From Blautia sp. (GTDB lineage: Bacteria > Bacillota > Clostridia > Lachnospirales > Lachnospiraceae): 55,557 nucleotides of DNA. The notes beneath the pieces are model-generated. The model had not been told where the DNA came from. It saw only the letters and a program-made list of their open reading frames with translations, and made no database searches. Made by a program: the position numbers and the translations under genes. The stretch spans positions 1-55,557 of the forward strand of contig JARIAQ010000025.1 of NCBI GenBank assembly GCA_029257775.1, given 5' to 3'. Positions 17,349 to 27,682 of the stretch are shown here, piece after piece (position 1 is the stretch's first letter; each line of letters begins with the position of its first letter).

Positions 17349-18494
17349 ATGAAGAAGGATTTGGGGCTCTATATTCATATTCCTTTTTGTGTAAAAAAGT
17401 GTGGATATTGTGATTTCCTTTCTCAAAGTGCAGGAGAGGAAATGAGAGAGCAGTATGTAGATGCACTACTTTTAGAAATTGAAAGCTATAAGGATTTTGC
17501 AAAAGGATATCGTGTATCAACAATATTTATTGGAGGAGGAACTCCATCAATTCTTTTACCAGGGCAGATGGAGCGTATTCTTCAGAAGGTGTATGAGATA
17601 TTTGAACTGGAAAAGAAACCGGAAATTACAATAGAAGTAAATCCTGGAACTGTAGATGAAGAAAAGTTGCAGTGTTATAAGGAAAATGGAATTAATCGTT
17701 TAAGTATGGGATTACAGTCAGTAAATGATGAAAAACTTAGACTTTTAGGAAGAATTCATACATATCAGCAATTTGTAGACAGCTATGAGCTGGCAAGAAA
17801 AAATGGATTTGATAATATTAGTATTGATTTGATTTCGTCTATTCCAGGCCAGACATTGCAGGAATGGAAAACAGAGTTGGAAGTAGCAGTGGAGAAAAAT
17901 CCGGAACATATTTCTGTGTATCAACTTATTGTTGAAGAGGGAACGCCGTTTTATGAAAAGTATGCAGATCATCCTGAACTTTTGCCTGATGAAGAAACCA
18001 GTAGAGAAATTTACCTTTGGACAGGCAGATTTTTAAAAGAAGCAGGATATGGACAGTATGAAATTTCTAATTATGCAAAACAGGGAAAAGAGTCTAGACA
18101 TAATCTGAAGTATTGGGAACGGGGGGATTATTTAGGTCTTGGTCTTGGAGCGGCATCTATGGTACGTAATATTCGAATGAGCAACACAAAAGATATGAAT
18201 GTTTATTTGGAACGATGTATGCAACCTAAGACCATGCGAGAAGATGTGCAGTTTTTAGAAGAGCCTCGTCAGATGGAAGAGTTTATGTTTTTGGGACTCC
18301 GTAAGACGATGGGGGTTTCAAAAAAGGAATTTAGACATATTTTTGGAAGAGATATAGAAAAAGTTTATGAGAAAGCGTTAAGTAAATGTCTGGAAAATGG
18401 CATGCTACTGGAGCATAAGGACAGAATTTTTCTTTCAGAGGAAGGAATCCTTTTAAGCAATATGGTGTTGTCAGAATTTTTATTTGATTTATAA
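17349..18494 (+). CDS. hemW: HemW-type radical SAM heme chaperone
   Basis: HemW is related to coproporphyrinogen dehydrogenase HemN but is thought to carry heme to respiratory proteins. The 381-residue protein has the radical SAM cluster motif CxxxCxxC at Cys14, Cys18 and Cys21 (PFCVKKCGYCDF). It also has GGGTPSIL and a C-terminal HemN-like domain. HemN enzymes have an additional conserved cysteine after this motif that HemW lacks, and here Phe follows Asp. It begins 20 bases after lepA and is probably co-transcribed. Confidence 0.9.
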   Translation: MKKDLGLYIHIPFCVKKCGYCDFLSQSAGEEMREQYVDALLLEIESYKDFAKGYRVSTIFIGGGTPSILLPGQMERILQKVYEIFELEKKPEITIEVNPGTVDEEKLQCYKENGINRLSMGLQSVNDEKLRLLGRIHTYQQFVDSYELARKNGFDNISIDLISSIPGQTLQEWKTELEVAVEKNPEHISVYQLIVEEGTPFYEKYADHPELLPDEETSREIYLWTGRFLKEAGYGQYEISNYAKQGKESRHNLKYWERGDYLGLGLGAASMVRNIRMSNTKDMNVYLERCMQPKTMREDVQFLEEPRQMEEFMFLGLRKTMGVSKKEFRHIFGRDIEKVYEKALSKCLENGMLLEHKDRIFLSEEGILLSNMVLSEFLFDL

Positions 18495-18593
18495 AGAAGT
18501 TTATGGAATTTTAATAAAGTTTAATTCTTTTGTTCTGGATTTCTGTGTTTTTCTGTGGCAGAATAAGAACAGAAAAAATAGGGGAGGAATTGT

Positions 18594-19031
18594 ATGAACA
18601 TTTTATTTTTTCTTACCCCCAAAGTAGACGTTGCGTATATTTATGATACATTTAGTCTTAGACAAGTATTGGAAAAAATGGAATATCATAAGTATTCATG
18701 TATTCCGATTATTAATGAACGGGGGAAATATACCGGCACGATTACGGAAGGTGATCTGTTATGGGGATTAAAGAATAGGGCTGATTTAAATTTGAAAAGT
18801 GCAGAGGAGGTTCCAATTACTTCCTTTGAAAGAAGAACTGATTATAAACCTGTACGTGTGGATTCAGATATGGAGGATTTATTAGATAAAGCAATGAAAC
18901 AGAATTTTGTTCCGGTGGTGGACGATCAGAAGAATTTTATTGGAATTGTTACTAGACGGGATATTATGCAGTATATTTGTTCCTCATGTAAAAAAGAAGA
19001 TACGAAAGAGAAAGAAACTGCCGGCATTTAA
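18594..19031 (+). CDS. CBS-domain protein
   Basis: The 145-residue cytosolic protein is built of two CBS motifs (about 10-60 and 75-135, with IPIINERGKYTGTITEGDLLW and VPVVDDQKNFIGIVTRRDIM). CBS pairs bind adenosine nucleotides such as AMP, ATP or c-di-AMP. It resembles the small stand-alone CbpA/AcuB-type proteins. GGGGAGG lies before the ATG. A possible link to the c-di-AMP synthase at 27683 is speculation. The 99 bases upstream hold no clear promoter. Confidence 0.85.
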   Translation: MNILFFLTPKVDVAYIYDTFSLRQVLEKMEYHKYSCIPIINERGKYTGTITEGDLLWGLKNRADLNLKSAEEVPITSFERRTDYKPVRVDSDMEDLLDKAMKQNFVPVVDDQKNFIGIVTRRDIMQYICSSCKKEDTKEKETAGI

Positions 19032-19046
19032 ACTGCCGGCAGTTTT
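19015..19046 (+). terminator. Terminator of the CBS gene
   Basis: AAACTGCCGGC pairs with GCCGGCAGTTT around 9 bases and runs into Ts. The 5' arm overlaps the last codons of the CBS gene. Confidence 0.8.
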
Positions 19047-19116
19047 CTGATTATGTAACAGGGTAAAAAATCCTCCACATTAGAGGTCGTGATCATTTAT
19101 AAAATAGAACAAATGT

Positions 19117-19146
19117 TTGCTAAAAAAGAAGAAAGTGTGGTATAAT
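19117..19146 (+). promoter_or_regulatory. uvrA promoter, extended -10
   Basis: TTGCTA and TATAAT are 18 bases apart, with TGG directly before the -10 box. No LexA-type box (GAAC-N4-GTTC) is visible within it. Confidence 0.65.
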
Positions 19147-19199
19147 ATTAGTAGAATGGGAAAATTAAGTTTAGAGATATACAGAAGAAAGGGAAAATT

Positions 19200-22040
19200 A
19201 TGGCAATAAAAATGCAGGCAAGGCAGTTTATAAAGATACGTGGTGCAAACGAAAATAATCTGAAAAATCTTGATGTGGATATTCCAAGAAATGAAATGGT
19301 AGTGCTTACAGGGCTTAGTGGATCGGGAAAGAGCTCTTTGGCCTTTGATACTATTTATGCAGAAGGACAGAGAAGATATATGGAATCATTATCTTCTTAT
19401 GCACGTCAATTTTTAGGACAAATGGAAAAACCAGATGTAGAAAGTATTGAAGGGCTTTCTCCGGCTATTTCCATAGATCAGAAATCCACAAACAGAAATC
19501 CTCGATCTACAGTGGGTACGGTGACAGAAATTTATGACTATTTTCGTTTGTTATATGCAAGAGTTGGAATACCTCATTGTCCCAAATGTGGCAGGGAAAT
19601 TAAGAAGCAGACGGTAGACCAGATGGTAGATCATATTATGGGAATGCCAGAGAGATCAAAAATACAGCTTTTAGCTCCTGTAGTGCGAGGACGTAAGGGA
19701 ACACACGCAAAGTTGTTTGAACAGGCAAGAAAAAGCGGTTATGTGCGTGTGTTGGTAGATCATAATTTGTATGAATTAAATGAAGAAATAAAGTTAGATA
19801 AAAATATTAAGCATGATATAGAAATCATTGTAGACCGTTTGATTGTGAAACCAGGAATTGAAAAACGATTAACAGATTCTATTGAAACAGTACTGAATCT
19901 TTCAGATGGAAGATTAGTAGTTGATACTATGGATGGAAATTATGTGAATTTTAGCCAAAGTTTTGCTTGTCCGGATTGTGGAATCAGTATTGATGAAATT
20001 GAGCCTAGAAGTTTTTCTTTTAATAATCCGTTTGGCGCTTGCCCTTCTTGTTTTGGACTGGGCTACCGTATGGAATTTGATGTGGATTTAATGATACCGG
20101 ATAAAAGTCTTAGCATTTCTCAAGGTGCAATTGCGGTGTTGGGATGGCAGTCTTGTGCTACGAAAGGAAGTTTTACAAAGGCAATTTTAGATGCATTGGC
20201 AAAGGAATATCATTTTGATCTAGATACGCCCTTTGAGGATTATTCCCAAGAAGTACAGGACGTTTTAATTCATGGAACAAATGGAAAAGAAGTAAAGGTA
20301 TATTATAAGGGACAACGTGGAGAGGGTGTCTATGATGTGGCTTTTGAGGGAATTATAAAGAATGTAGAACGGCGTTATAGAGAGACTGGATCAGAGACAA
20401 TGAAACAGGAATATGAGTCTTTTATGCATATTACACCATGTCCTTCATGTAAAGGCCAGAGACTAAAGCCAGAAGCTTTGGCTGTTACTGTGGGAGATAA
20501 GAATATTTATGAAGTGACTTCTATGTCAATTAGTGATCTTTCTGAATTTTTAGAAAAATTAAAACTTTCAAAAACGCAACAATTAATCGGGGATCAAGTG
20601 TTAAAAGAAATTAGAGCGAGAGTAGGATTTTTAGTAAATGTAGGATTAGATTATCTCACACTGGCAAGGGCAACCGGAACACTTTCAGGTGGGGAGGCAC
20701 AGCGTATCCGGTTGGCAACGCAGATTGGTTCTGGTCTGGTAGGTGTGGCTTATATTTTGGACGAACCAAGTATTGGGCTTCACCAAAGAGATAATGATAA
20801 ACTTTTGGGGACGTTGAAGCATTTGAGAGATTTAGGAAATACGTTGATTGTAGTAGAGCATGATGAAGACACTATGCGTGCTGCAGATTGTGTAGTGGAT
20901 ATTGGTCCGGGTGCAGGAGAACATGGAGGAGAATTGGTAGCAATTGGAACAGCAGAAGAAATTATGGAAAATCCTAACTCTATCACAGGGCAATATCTAA
21001 GTGGTAAAATAAAAATTCCTGTTCCGGAAGTTCGAAGAAAGCCAACGGGATTTCTTACTATTCGAAAAGCAGCAGAGAATAATTTAAAGAATATAGATGT
21101 AAAAATTCCCCTAGGTATTATGACTTGTGTAACTGGTGTTTCTGGATCAGGTAAAAGTTCTCTTGTTAACGAAATTTTATATAAAAGTTTGGCGAGAAAA
21201 TTAAATCGTGCAAGAATTATTCCAGGGAAACATAAGTGTATAGAAGGTGTGGAACAGTTAGATAAAGTGATTGACATTGATCAGTCACCAATTGGAAGAA
21301 CGCCTCGTTCTAATCCTGCAACGTATACAGGAGTATTTGATCAAATTCGAGATCTTTTTGCGGCAACAGCAGATGCCAAAGCTAGAGGATACAAAAAAGG
21401 AAGATTTAGTTTTAATGTTAAAGGTGGAAGATGTGAAGCATGTAGTGGCGATGGAATTTTGAAAATTGAAATGCATTTTCTGCCAGATGTTTATGTGCCA
21501 TGTGAAGTATGTCAGGGAAAGCGATATAATAGGGAAACACTAGAGGTAAAATATAAAGGTAAGAGTATTTATGATGTGTTGAATATGACTGTAGAAGAAG
21601 CGTTGGTTTTCTTCGATCATGTTCCGTCAATTAAGAGAAAAATTCAGACACTTTATGATGTGGGACTTTCCTATATTCGCTTGGGACAACCTTCTACAGA
21701 ACTTTCAGGTGGAGAGGCACAGCGGATTAAATTAGCCACAGAACTGAGTAAAAGAAGCACAGGAAAAACAATTTATATTTTAGATGAGCCTACAACAGGA
21801 TTACACTTTGCAGACGTGCATAAATTAATTGAAATTCTTCAGAGACTTTCTGAAGGAGGGAATACAGTTGTAGTTATCGAACATAATTTGGATGTAATAA
21901 AAACAGCAGATTATATTATTGATATAGGACCGGAAGGTGGAACTTTAGGAGGTACTGTAGTTGCTAAAGGGACACCTGAAGAGATTGCAGCAAATCCAGC
22001 ATCTTACACAGGTCAATATGTGTCAAAATATTTGAGATGA
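19200..22040 (+). CDS. uvrA: Excinuclease ABC subunit A
   Basis: UvrA is the damage-recognition ATPase of nucleotide excision repair. The 946-residue protein has two ABC ATPase halves. Walker A sites are GLSGSGKSS (38-46) and GVSGSGKSS (about 645), and signature LSGGEAQR appears twice (about 495 and 835). Zinc motifs include [11 protein letters not shown] and [23 protein letters not shown] lies 7 bases before the ATG. uvrB and uvrC are not in the window. The gene has its own promoter, and mreB follows. Confidence 0.97.
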   Translation: MAIKMQARQFIKIRGANENNLKNLDVDIPRNEMVVLTGLSGSGKSSLAFDTIYAEGQRRYMESLSSYARQFLGQMEKPDVESIEGLSPAISIDQKSTNRNPRSTVGTVTEIYDYFRLLYARVGIPHCPKCGREIKKQTVDQMVDHIMGMPERSKIQLLAPVVRGRKGTHAKLFEQARKSGYVRVLVDHNLYELNEEIKLDKNIKHDIEIIVDRLIVKPGIEKRLTDSIETVLNLSDGRLVVDTMDGNYVNFSQSFACPDCGISIDEIEPRSFSFNNPFGACPSCFGLGYRMEFDVDLMIPDKSLSISQGAIAVLGWQSCATKGSFTKAILDALAKEYHFDLDTPFEDYSQEVQDVLIHGTNGKEVKVYYKGQRGEGVYDVAFEGIIKNVERRYRETGSETMKQEYESFMHITPCPSCKGQRLKPEALAVTVGDKNIYEVTSMSISDLSEFLEKLKLSKTQQLIGDQVLKEIRARVGFLVNVGLDYLTLARATGTLSGGEAQRIRLATQIGSGLVGVAYILDEPSIGLHQRDNDKLLGTLKHLRDLGNTLIVVEHDEDTMRAADCVVDIGPGAGEHGGELVAIGTAEEIMENPNSITGQYLSGKIKIPVPEVRRKPTGFLTIRKAAENNLKNIDVKIPLGIMTCVTGVSGSGKSSLVNEILYKSLARKLNRARIIPGKHKCIEGVEQLDKVIDIDQSPIGRTPRSNPATYTGVFDQIRDLFAATADAKARGYKKGRFSFNVKGGRCEACSGDGILKIEMHFLPDVYVPCEVCQGKRYNRETLEVKYKGKSIYDVLNMTVEEALVFFDHVPSIKRKIQTLYDVGLSYIRLGQPSTELSGGEAQRIKLATELSKRSTGKTIYILDEPTTGLHFADVHKLIEILQRLSEGGNTVVVIEHNLDVIKTADYIIDIGPEGGTLGGTVVAKGTPEEIAANPASYTGQYVSKYLR

Positions 22041-22118
22041 TTGCCCCTTTTCAATAAAGGGGAAGTTGTATATAATGAAGTAGAGCTAAGGCAAAAGTCT
22101 TGGGAAAGGGGAATATGA

Positions 22119-23114
22119 ATGGCAGCATCAGATATTGGAATTGATTTGGGAACAGCTAGTATCCTTGTTTATGCAAAAGGTAAGGGTATTGTTTTAAAAG
22201 AACCATCAGTAGTTGCATATGATAAAGATAATAATAAAATACGGGCAGTAGGGGAAGAAGCACGTCAAATGATAGGACGTACACCAGGAAATATTGTGGC
22301 GGTAAGACCATTAAGACAGGGTGTTATTTCTGATTATGAAGTGACAGAAAAAATGCTTAAATATTTTATTTCTAAGGCAATAGGCAAACGGGCATTTCGA
22401 AAACCACGTATTAGTATATGTGCGCCAAGTGGCATTACAGAGGTGGAAAAAAAAGCAGTAGAAGAAGCTACCTATCAGGCAGGTGCCAGAGAGGTTCATA
22501 TTATTGAAGAACCCATTGCTGCAGCTATCGGTGCTGGCATTGATATTACAATTCCTTTTGGGAACATGATTGTGGATATTGGAGGGGGAACTACAGATGT
22601 AGCAGTGATTTCTTTAGGAGGCACGGTAGTTTCCACTTCCATTAAGCTTGCAGGTGATGATTTTGATGATGCGATTATGCGTCATGTTCGAAAAAAGCAT
22701 AATTTGATGATAGGAGAAAGAACAGCAGAAGATATTAAGATACAGATTGGAACTGTTTACTCTTCACCTCAGCCTAAAAGCATGGAAGTAAAGGGGCGTG
22801 ATACGATTACTGGTTTGCCGAAAAGTATTACACTGACTTCAGAAGAAATTAAAGAGGCTTTGAGAGATGCAACAACACAGATTATGGAGACAATTCACAG
22901 TGTGTTAGAGAAAACACCACCAGAATTAGCAGCAGATGTAGCAGAAAGAGGTATTGTTCTTACAGGTGGGGGCGCTTTGCTAGGCGGTCTAGAAGAATTG
23001 ATTGAAGAAGAAACAGGAATTAATACCATTGTGGCTGATAATCCAGCGCAGGTAGTAGCGATTGGAACCGGGCAGTATATGGAAATGATGAGTAAATTGA
23101 ACGGAAAATTATAA
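22119..23114 (+). CDS. mreB: Rod-shape-determining actin homologue MreB/Mbl
   Basis: This bacterial actin forms membrane-associated filaments that guide cell-wall elongation. The 331-residue protein has the actin-fold phosphate loops (GIDLGTASILVYAKG, DIGGGTTDVAV) and the adenosine motif LTGGGALLGG. mreC and mreD are not adjacent, so this may be a stand-alone MreB or Mbl paralogue. The ATG at 22119 has AAAGGGG upstream. A TATAAT at 22071-22076 may be its -10 box. recD2 begins 19 bases later. Confidence 0.92.
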   Translation: MAASDIGIDLGTASILVYAKGKGIVLKEPSVVAYDKDNNKIRAVGEEARQMIGRTPGNIVAVRPLRQGVISDYEVTEKMLKYFISKAIGKRAFRKPRISICAPSGITEVEKKAVEEATYQAGAREVHIIEEPIAAAIGAGIDITIPFGNMIVDIGGGTTDVAVISLGGTVVSTSIKLAGDDFDDAIMRHVRKKHNLMIGERTAEDIKIQIGTVYSSPQPKSMEVKGRDTITGLPKSITLTSEEIKEALRDATTQIMETIHSVLEKTPPELAADVAERGIVLTGGGALLGGLEELIEEETGINTIVADNPAQVVAIGTGQYMEMMSKLNGKL

Positions 23115-23133
23115 AGTACAGAGAGGAAAAAAT

Positions 23134-25368
23134 GTGGAAGAAACAATTGAAGGATATGTAGAGCATATTATATATCGAAATCAGGAAAATGGTTATACGG
23201 TAGCAAATCTTGTTGTAGAAGAAGAGGAGATTACTTGCGTTGGTATTTTTCAGTATCTGAATGAAGGTGAGGCTATAAGAGCTAAAGGTGTATATAAGGA
23301 ACATCCTTCTTATGGGCATCAGTTTGCTGTATCTTCTTATGAAATTGTAATTCCACAAGATTCTTTGGCTATGGAGCGATATTTGGGCTCAGGGGCCATC
23401 AAAGGTATCGGAGCTGCTTTGGCCGCAAGGATTGTACGCCATTTTGGTGATGATACCTTACAGATTATTGAAAATGAACCAGAACGTTTGGCAGAGGTAA
23501 AAGGAATTAGTGACAGAAAAGCAAGAGAAATTGCAGAGCAGGTAGAAGAAAAGTCGGATATGAGAAAAGCAATGATGTTTCTTCAACAGTATGGAATATC
23601 TCAGACTTTGGGAGCTAAAATTTATCAACAGTATAAACAGGATATGTATCGGATTTTAAAAGAAAATCCATATAAGATGGCAGAAGATATTTCCGGGGTA
23701 GGATTTAAAATAGCAGATGAAATAGCAGCCCGTATCGGTATTCATACAGATTCGGATTATCGGATTCGCAGTGGCCTTTTGTACATATTATTGTTGGCTA
23801 CAGCAGAGGGACACGTATATCTCCCTAAAAAAGTTTTGTTAGCAAGAGCAGAGAAACTTTTGGGTGTTCAAGCAGAGTATATGGAGAAACATCTTGTGGA
23901 TTTAGCCATTGACCGTAAAATAGTAGTAAAAGAAATTTCAGATGATATAACAGGTGATAAGGAGCAAGTTATTTATGCAAGCCAATATTACCAGATTGAG
24001 TTACATACTGCTCAAATGCTTCATGAATTAAATTTAAAAGATACGGTGGATGAAGATGTGATTGCAGAGAAAATCCGGCGAATTCAAAAAGTAGAGAAAA
24101 TTGAATTGGATCAAATGCAGCAGCAAGCCATTATAGAGGCAGTTAGAAATGGATTATTGGTTATTACTGGTGGACCTGGGACTGGAAAAACGACTACAAT
24201 CAATGGAATTATTCGATATTTTGAGATGGAAGGTTTGGATATTTATCTTGCAGCACCTACAGGAAGAGCTGCAAAACGTATGACAGAAGCTACAGGATAT
24301 GAGGCAAAGACCATTCACAGAATGTTGGAGCTTACAGGGGCTCCTGAAGAAAAATCAGGGAGTATTCATTTTGAAAGAAATGCTCAAAATCCTTTAGAAG
24401 CAGATGTTATTATCATTGATGAAATGTCTATGGTAGATATATTCCTTATGCACGCATTGTTGTCAGCGGTGGTAGCTGGAACAAGATTGATTTTAGTAGG
24501 TGATGTGAATCAGCTTCCAAGTGTAGGACCGGGGAGCGTTTTAAAAGATATCATTTCTTCGGGTGAATTTCCTGTGGTAGAGTTGGTGAAAATTTTCAGG
24601 CAGGCATCTCAAAGTGATATTGTTGTAAATGCACATAAAATTAATCAAGGTATACCTGTAAGCTTGGATAATAAGAGTATGGATTTTTTCTTTTTGAAGA
24701 GATACGATGCCAATGTGATTATCAGCGTTATAATTACACTGATTCAGAAGAAAATGCCTAAGTTTGTAGAGGCAGAACCTTACGATATACAGGTATTAAC
24801 ACCTATGCGAAAAGGTCTTTTGGGAGTGGAACGATTGAATGTTATCCTTCAGCAGTATTTAAATCCACCAACAGAGAAAAAGAAAGAAAAAGAGCATGGT
24901 AGGGGCCTTTTTAGAGAAGGGGATAAAGTCATGCAGATTAAAAATAATTATCAATTGGAGTGGGAAATTAGAGGACTTTATGGAATTCCGGTGGAAAAGG
25001 GTGTAGGTGTTTTTAATGGTGATACAGGAATTATAAAAGAAATTAATACTTTTGCAGAAACAGTTACGGTAGAATTTGATGAGCGCAGATTTGTAGAATA
25101 TAGTTTTAAACAACTGGAAGAATTAGAACTTGCTTACGCCATCACCATTCATAAGGCACAAGGAAGTGAATATCCAGCAGTAATTATTCCTCTTTTATCA
25201 GGACCTAAAATGTTGATGAATCGAAATCTTCTTTATACGGCAGTTACAAGAGCTAGAAAATGTGTAACATTGGTGGGAGATGAGAAAGTATTTGCAGAAA
25301 TGGAAAATAATAAAATGGAGCAAAGTCGGTATACGACACTTGATTTGAGGATAAAGGAAAGTCATTGA
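23134..25368 (+). CDS. recD2: RecD2-type 5'-3' DNA helicase
   Basis: RecD2 is the RecD-like helicase of bacteria that lack RecBC and acts in replication-fork and mismatch maintenance. The 744-residue protein has an N-terminal OB/helix-hairpin-helix region (IKGIGAALAARIV), Walker A GGPGTGKTTT at about 346-355, DEMSMVD (motif II), and the C-terminal YAITIHKAQGSEYPAV motif. It starts with GTG behind GAGAGGAAA. Its TGA overlaps the TTG start of comFC. Confidence 0.95.
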   Translation: MEETIEGYVEHIIYRNQENGYTVANLVVEEEEITCVGIFQYLNEGEAIRAKGVYKEHPSYGHQFAVSSYEIVIPQDSLAMERYLGSGAIKGIGAALAARIVRHFGDDTLQIIENEPERLAEVKGISDRKAREIAEQVEEKSDMRKAMMFLQQYGISQTLGAKIYQQYKQDMYRILKENPYKMAEDISGVGFKIADEIAARIGIHTDSDYRIRSGLLYILLLATAEGHVYLPKKVLLARAEKLLGVQAEYMEKHLVDLAIDRKIVVKEISDDITGDKEQVIYASQYYQIELHTAQMLHELNLKDTVDEDVIAEKIRRIQKVEKIELDQMQQQAIIEAVRNGLLVITGGPGTGKTTTINGIIRYFEMEGLDIYLAAPTGRAAKRMTEATGYEAKTIHRMLELTGAPEEKSGSIHFERNAQNPLEADVIIIDEMSMVDIFLMHALLSAVVAGTRLILVGDVNQLPSVGPGSVLKDIISSGEFPVVELVKIFRQASQSDIVVNAHKINQGIPVSLDNKSMDFFFLKRYDANVIISVIITLIQKKMPKFVEAEPYDIQVLTPMRKGLLGVERLNVILQQYLNPPTEKKKEKEHGRGLFREGDKVMQIKNNYQLEWEIRGLYGIPVEKGVGVFNGDTGIIKEINTFAETVTVEFDERRFVEYSFKQLEELELAYAITIHKAQGSEYPAVIIPLLSGPKMLMNRNLLYTAVTRARKCVTLVGDEKVFAEMENNKMEQSRYTTLDLRIKESH

Positions 25369-26069
25369 AAAGAAATTTATTTTTAGATATTTTATACCCA
25401 AGGCATTGTCCGGTTTGCCATGAAATAACGGTGCCTTGGGGAAAGAAAATTTGTGATATATGTAAAAGAAAGTTAAAACCTATTCAGGGACCTAGATGCT
25501 TTTGTTGTTCTAAGCCACTGGAAAGTGAAGAGCAAGAGTATTGTAAGGATTGCAAGAGAATACGTCAATTTCAGCAGGGACTGGGCATTTTTGCATACAG
25601 TACCCTTCTACAAAATTCTTTATTTCAGTTAAAGTACGGAAAACGTCAAGAATATGGTACATTCTACGGTGAGTTCGCCGCCTATTATTCCAGAGAAACA
25701 ATAGAAAAGTGGGGTATTCATGTTATTATTCCTATTCCCCTTCATCCTCGCAGATTAGAGAAAAGGGGATATAACCAGGCAGGGGTGATTGCAGAGGCTT
25801 TGGGCAAGAAATTGGGAATATCTGTGAACCAAAAAATTTTAAAAAGACAGAAGAATACCAAACCCCAAAAAGAATTGAATCATCAGGAAAGACAAAAAAA
25901 CATGAAAAATGCATTTGTTGTTGGAAAAAAACTTTCTGGAGAAAATATACTTTTAGTAGATGATATTTATACAACAGGGAGCACTATTGAGGAAGCAGCA
26001 AAAGAACTTAAGAAAGCAGGTGCAGCAAAAATCTTTTTTCTTACTATTGCCATTGGCGCAGATGGTTGA
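25365..26069 (+). CDS. comFC: ComFC-type phosphoribosyltransferase
   Basis: ComFC helps natural transformation, probably by acting with the ComFA helicase on incoming single strands. The 234-residue protein has an N-terminal zinc finger (CPVC, CDIC, CFCC, CKDC pairs in residues 10-60). A type I phosphoribosyltransferase fold follows with the PRPP loop LLVDDIYTTGST. It starts with TTG overlapping the recD2 stop by 4 bases, with AAAGGAAAG in front. comFA is not adjacent. Confidence 0.9.
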   Translation: MKRNLFLDILYPRHCPVCHEITVPWGKKICDICKRKLKPIQGPRCFCCSKPLESEEQEYCKDCKRIRQFQQGLGIFAYSTLLQNSLFQLKYGKRQEYGTFYGEFAAYYSRETIEKWGIHVIIPIPLHPRRLEKRGYNQAGVIAEALGKKLGISVNQKILKRQKNTKPQKELNHQERQKNMKNAFVVGKKLSGENILLVDDIYTTGSTIEEAAKELKKAGAAKIFFLTIAIGADG

Positions 26070-26075
26070 AAAGTC

Positions 26076-26105
26076 TTGATTAGATTCCTTTGAGTATGCT
26101 ATAAT
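26076..26105 (+). promoter_or_regulatory. Promoter of the membrane pair and cdaAR operon, extended -10
   Basis: TTGATT and TATAAT are 18 bases apart, with TGC just before the -10 box. The predicted transcription start (about 26112) lies on an upstream in-frame ATG, so the true start of the next gene must be the later ATG at 26159. Confidence 0.7.
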
Positions 26106-26158
26106 GCAGTATGTATGATTATAAATTTTGGGAGAAAAAACAGGAAAAGAGGTATTTT

Positions 26159-26584
26159 ATGCTGAATAATCAGAAAATTAAGAAAATGCATAAATTGGCC
26201 CTGTATGAGTCGGGAGAAGGAAAGCGTCATTTATCCATTAGTAATTATTATCGTAGTGATTATATCGGATTGGCACTGATTAAAAACTTTTTTTTGACAA
26301 CAATAGTTTATGGTATATTGCTGCTGATTTATTTTGCATACAAGAGTGAATATTTGATGGAAAATGTTTACCGAATGAATTTAGCATTATTTATTGTAAA
26401 GATTGTTGCTGTGTATTTGATTATGCTTGTGGGATATAGTATTTTGACATATATATATTGTTCTGTGAGATATTCTAGAGCACAAAAAGGAATACAAGAA
26501 TATTATAAAGGATTAAATCAAATGAAAAAAATGTATGACAGAGAAGAAAAAAGAAATGGGAAAATTGCAGGAAGGAGAGAGTAA
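26159..26584 (+). CDS. Unrecognised two-helix membrane protein at the cdaA locus
   Basis: I do not recognise this 141-residue protein. It has a basic N-terminal region of about 35 residues, two hydrophobic helices (about 37-62 and 73-100), and a basic Lys/Arg-rich cytoplasmic tail of about 40 residues. The start at 26159 is chosen because AAAAGAGG lies 8 bases upstream and the promoter at 26076-26105 would place the earlier ATG at 26111 on the transcription start. The next gene begins 2 bases after its stop, and cdaA and cdaR follow on the same strand. That suggests one operon and an envelope or c-di-AMP related role, which is inference. Confidence 0.75.
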   Translation: MLNNQKIKKMHKLALYESGEGKRHLSISNYYRSDYIGLALIKNFFLTTIVYGILLLIYFAYKSEYLMENVYRMNLALFIVKIVAVYLIMLVGYSILTYIYCSVRYSRAQKGIQEYYKGLNQMKKMYDREEKRNGKIAGRRE

Positions 26585-26586
26585 TT

Positions 26587-27624
26587 ATGACAGTATTGTT
26601 GGAATTAAAGCAGAAAATAAAAAATTTTTATAGTGAACATGATATGTTATTGCTTTCCCTTTTGAAATTTTTACTGGGAGTACTTTTATTTCAGGGAATT
26701 AATCATAGTTTAGGGTTTATGAAACCACTGGATAATATTTTTGTGGTTCTGATTTTGGCCATTGTTTGCGCAGTACTTCCGATTAATGCCATGACAGTTA
26801 TTGGGTGTTTCATGATTATTGCACATTGTTATGCTATTGGATTGGAAGTAGCGGGATTTGCAGGTCTTTTAATTTTAGTATTATTCATGTTATTTTTAAG
26901 ATTTACTTCACAAGATAATTTGGCTCTTGTTTTAACACCAGTGGCATTTTCTTTTAAAATTCCAGTTGCGGTGCCTATTAGTAGTGGCCTTTTAAGAGGA
27001 CCAGCTTGTACCGTGCCGGCATGTTGTGGTGTTATTTTGTATTCTTTTATGAAGGTTGTACAGGAAAAGAGTGCGGTTCTTCAGGGCAAAGAAACAGAGA
27101 TGGTTCAGAAACTTCAGCTTTTATTAGATGGACTTATGAAAAATCAAGAAATGTGGATTACTATTGTAGCATTTGTTATTGTGTTAATGGCGGTTTATCT
27201 GATTTCCAGATGTTCTTTTGATTATTCCTGGAGAGTAGCCAATGCTGCAGGTGCAGTTATTTACATAGTCATTATGGTTTTAGGAGGAATGTTCCTTAAC
27301 GTAGATGTAAATATCTTAGAAGTGATTTTGGCAGCAGTATTTTCTGTGCTGATAGGACTTGTGATTGAGTTTGCGGTATTAGGAGTTGATTATTCCAGAA
27401 GTGAACATACGCAGTTTGAAGATGATGAGTACGTATATTATGTAAAAGCAGTTCCAAAGTCTATTGTGGCGCAGAAGGAAAAAAGCATAAAAAAAATATC
27501 ATCAGAATTTGAGCATGAGAAGAAAAACCAGGAGAAACAGGAGGAAGCAACTCCTGTAGAACGAGTAAGAGAAGAAAATTTTGATTTTGAAAAACAGTTG
27601 GAGGAATCATTAAAGGATTTGTAA
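26587..27624 (+). CDS. Unrecognised polytopic membrane protein upstream of cdaA
   Basis: I do not recognise this 345-residue protein. It has six to eight membrane segments (within about 20-110, a central hydrophobic pair near 113-160, then about 190-208, 215-238 and 243-268). A hydrophilic tail of about 75 residues begins with an acidic-aromatic patch (FEDDEYVYYVKAVPK) and continues as a Lys/Glu-rich probable coiled coil. There are no ATPase or permease motifs. GGAGAG precedes the ATG, 2 bases after the previous stop. cdaA begins 58 bases downstream. The tail is well placed to contact cytoplasmic partners such as CdaA. Confidence 0.8.
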   Translation: MTVLLELKQKIKNFYSEHDMLLLSLLKFLLGVLLFQGINHSLGFMKPLDNIFVVLILAIVCAVLPINAMTVIGCFMIIAHCYAIGLEVAGFAGLLILVLFMLFLRFTSQDNLALVLTPVAFSFKIPVAVPISSGLLRGPACTVPACCGVILYSFMKVVQEKSAVLQGKETEMVQKLQLLLDGLMKNQEMWITIVAFVIVLMAVYLISRCSFDYSWRVANAAGAVIYIVIMVLGGMFLNVDVNILEVILAAVFSVLIGLVIEFAVLGVDYSRSEHTQFEDDEYVYYVKAVPKSIVAQKEKSIKKISSEFEHEKKNQEKQEEATPVERVREENFDFEKQLEESLKDL

Positions 27625-27682
27625 GTAAGATAGAAAACAAAAAATAGGGGATTAGGAAGTAAGATAAAGGGGAGGTGAAAAA

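Noticed and set aside
20780-21277. A 165-codon open frame on the strand opposite uvrA
   Set aside because: It lies wholly inside uvrA, has no ribosome site, and its composition is that of an antisense shadow.
22043-22061. CCCCTTT/AAAGGGG hairpin after uvrA as a terminator
   Set aside because: The stem is good but no T run follows on the plus strand, so termination is not supported.
26111-26158. Upstream in-frame ATG for the membrane protein at 26159
   Set aside because: It falls on the predicted transcription start and has no ribosome site, while the ATG at 26159 has AAAAGAGG at good spacing.
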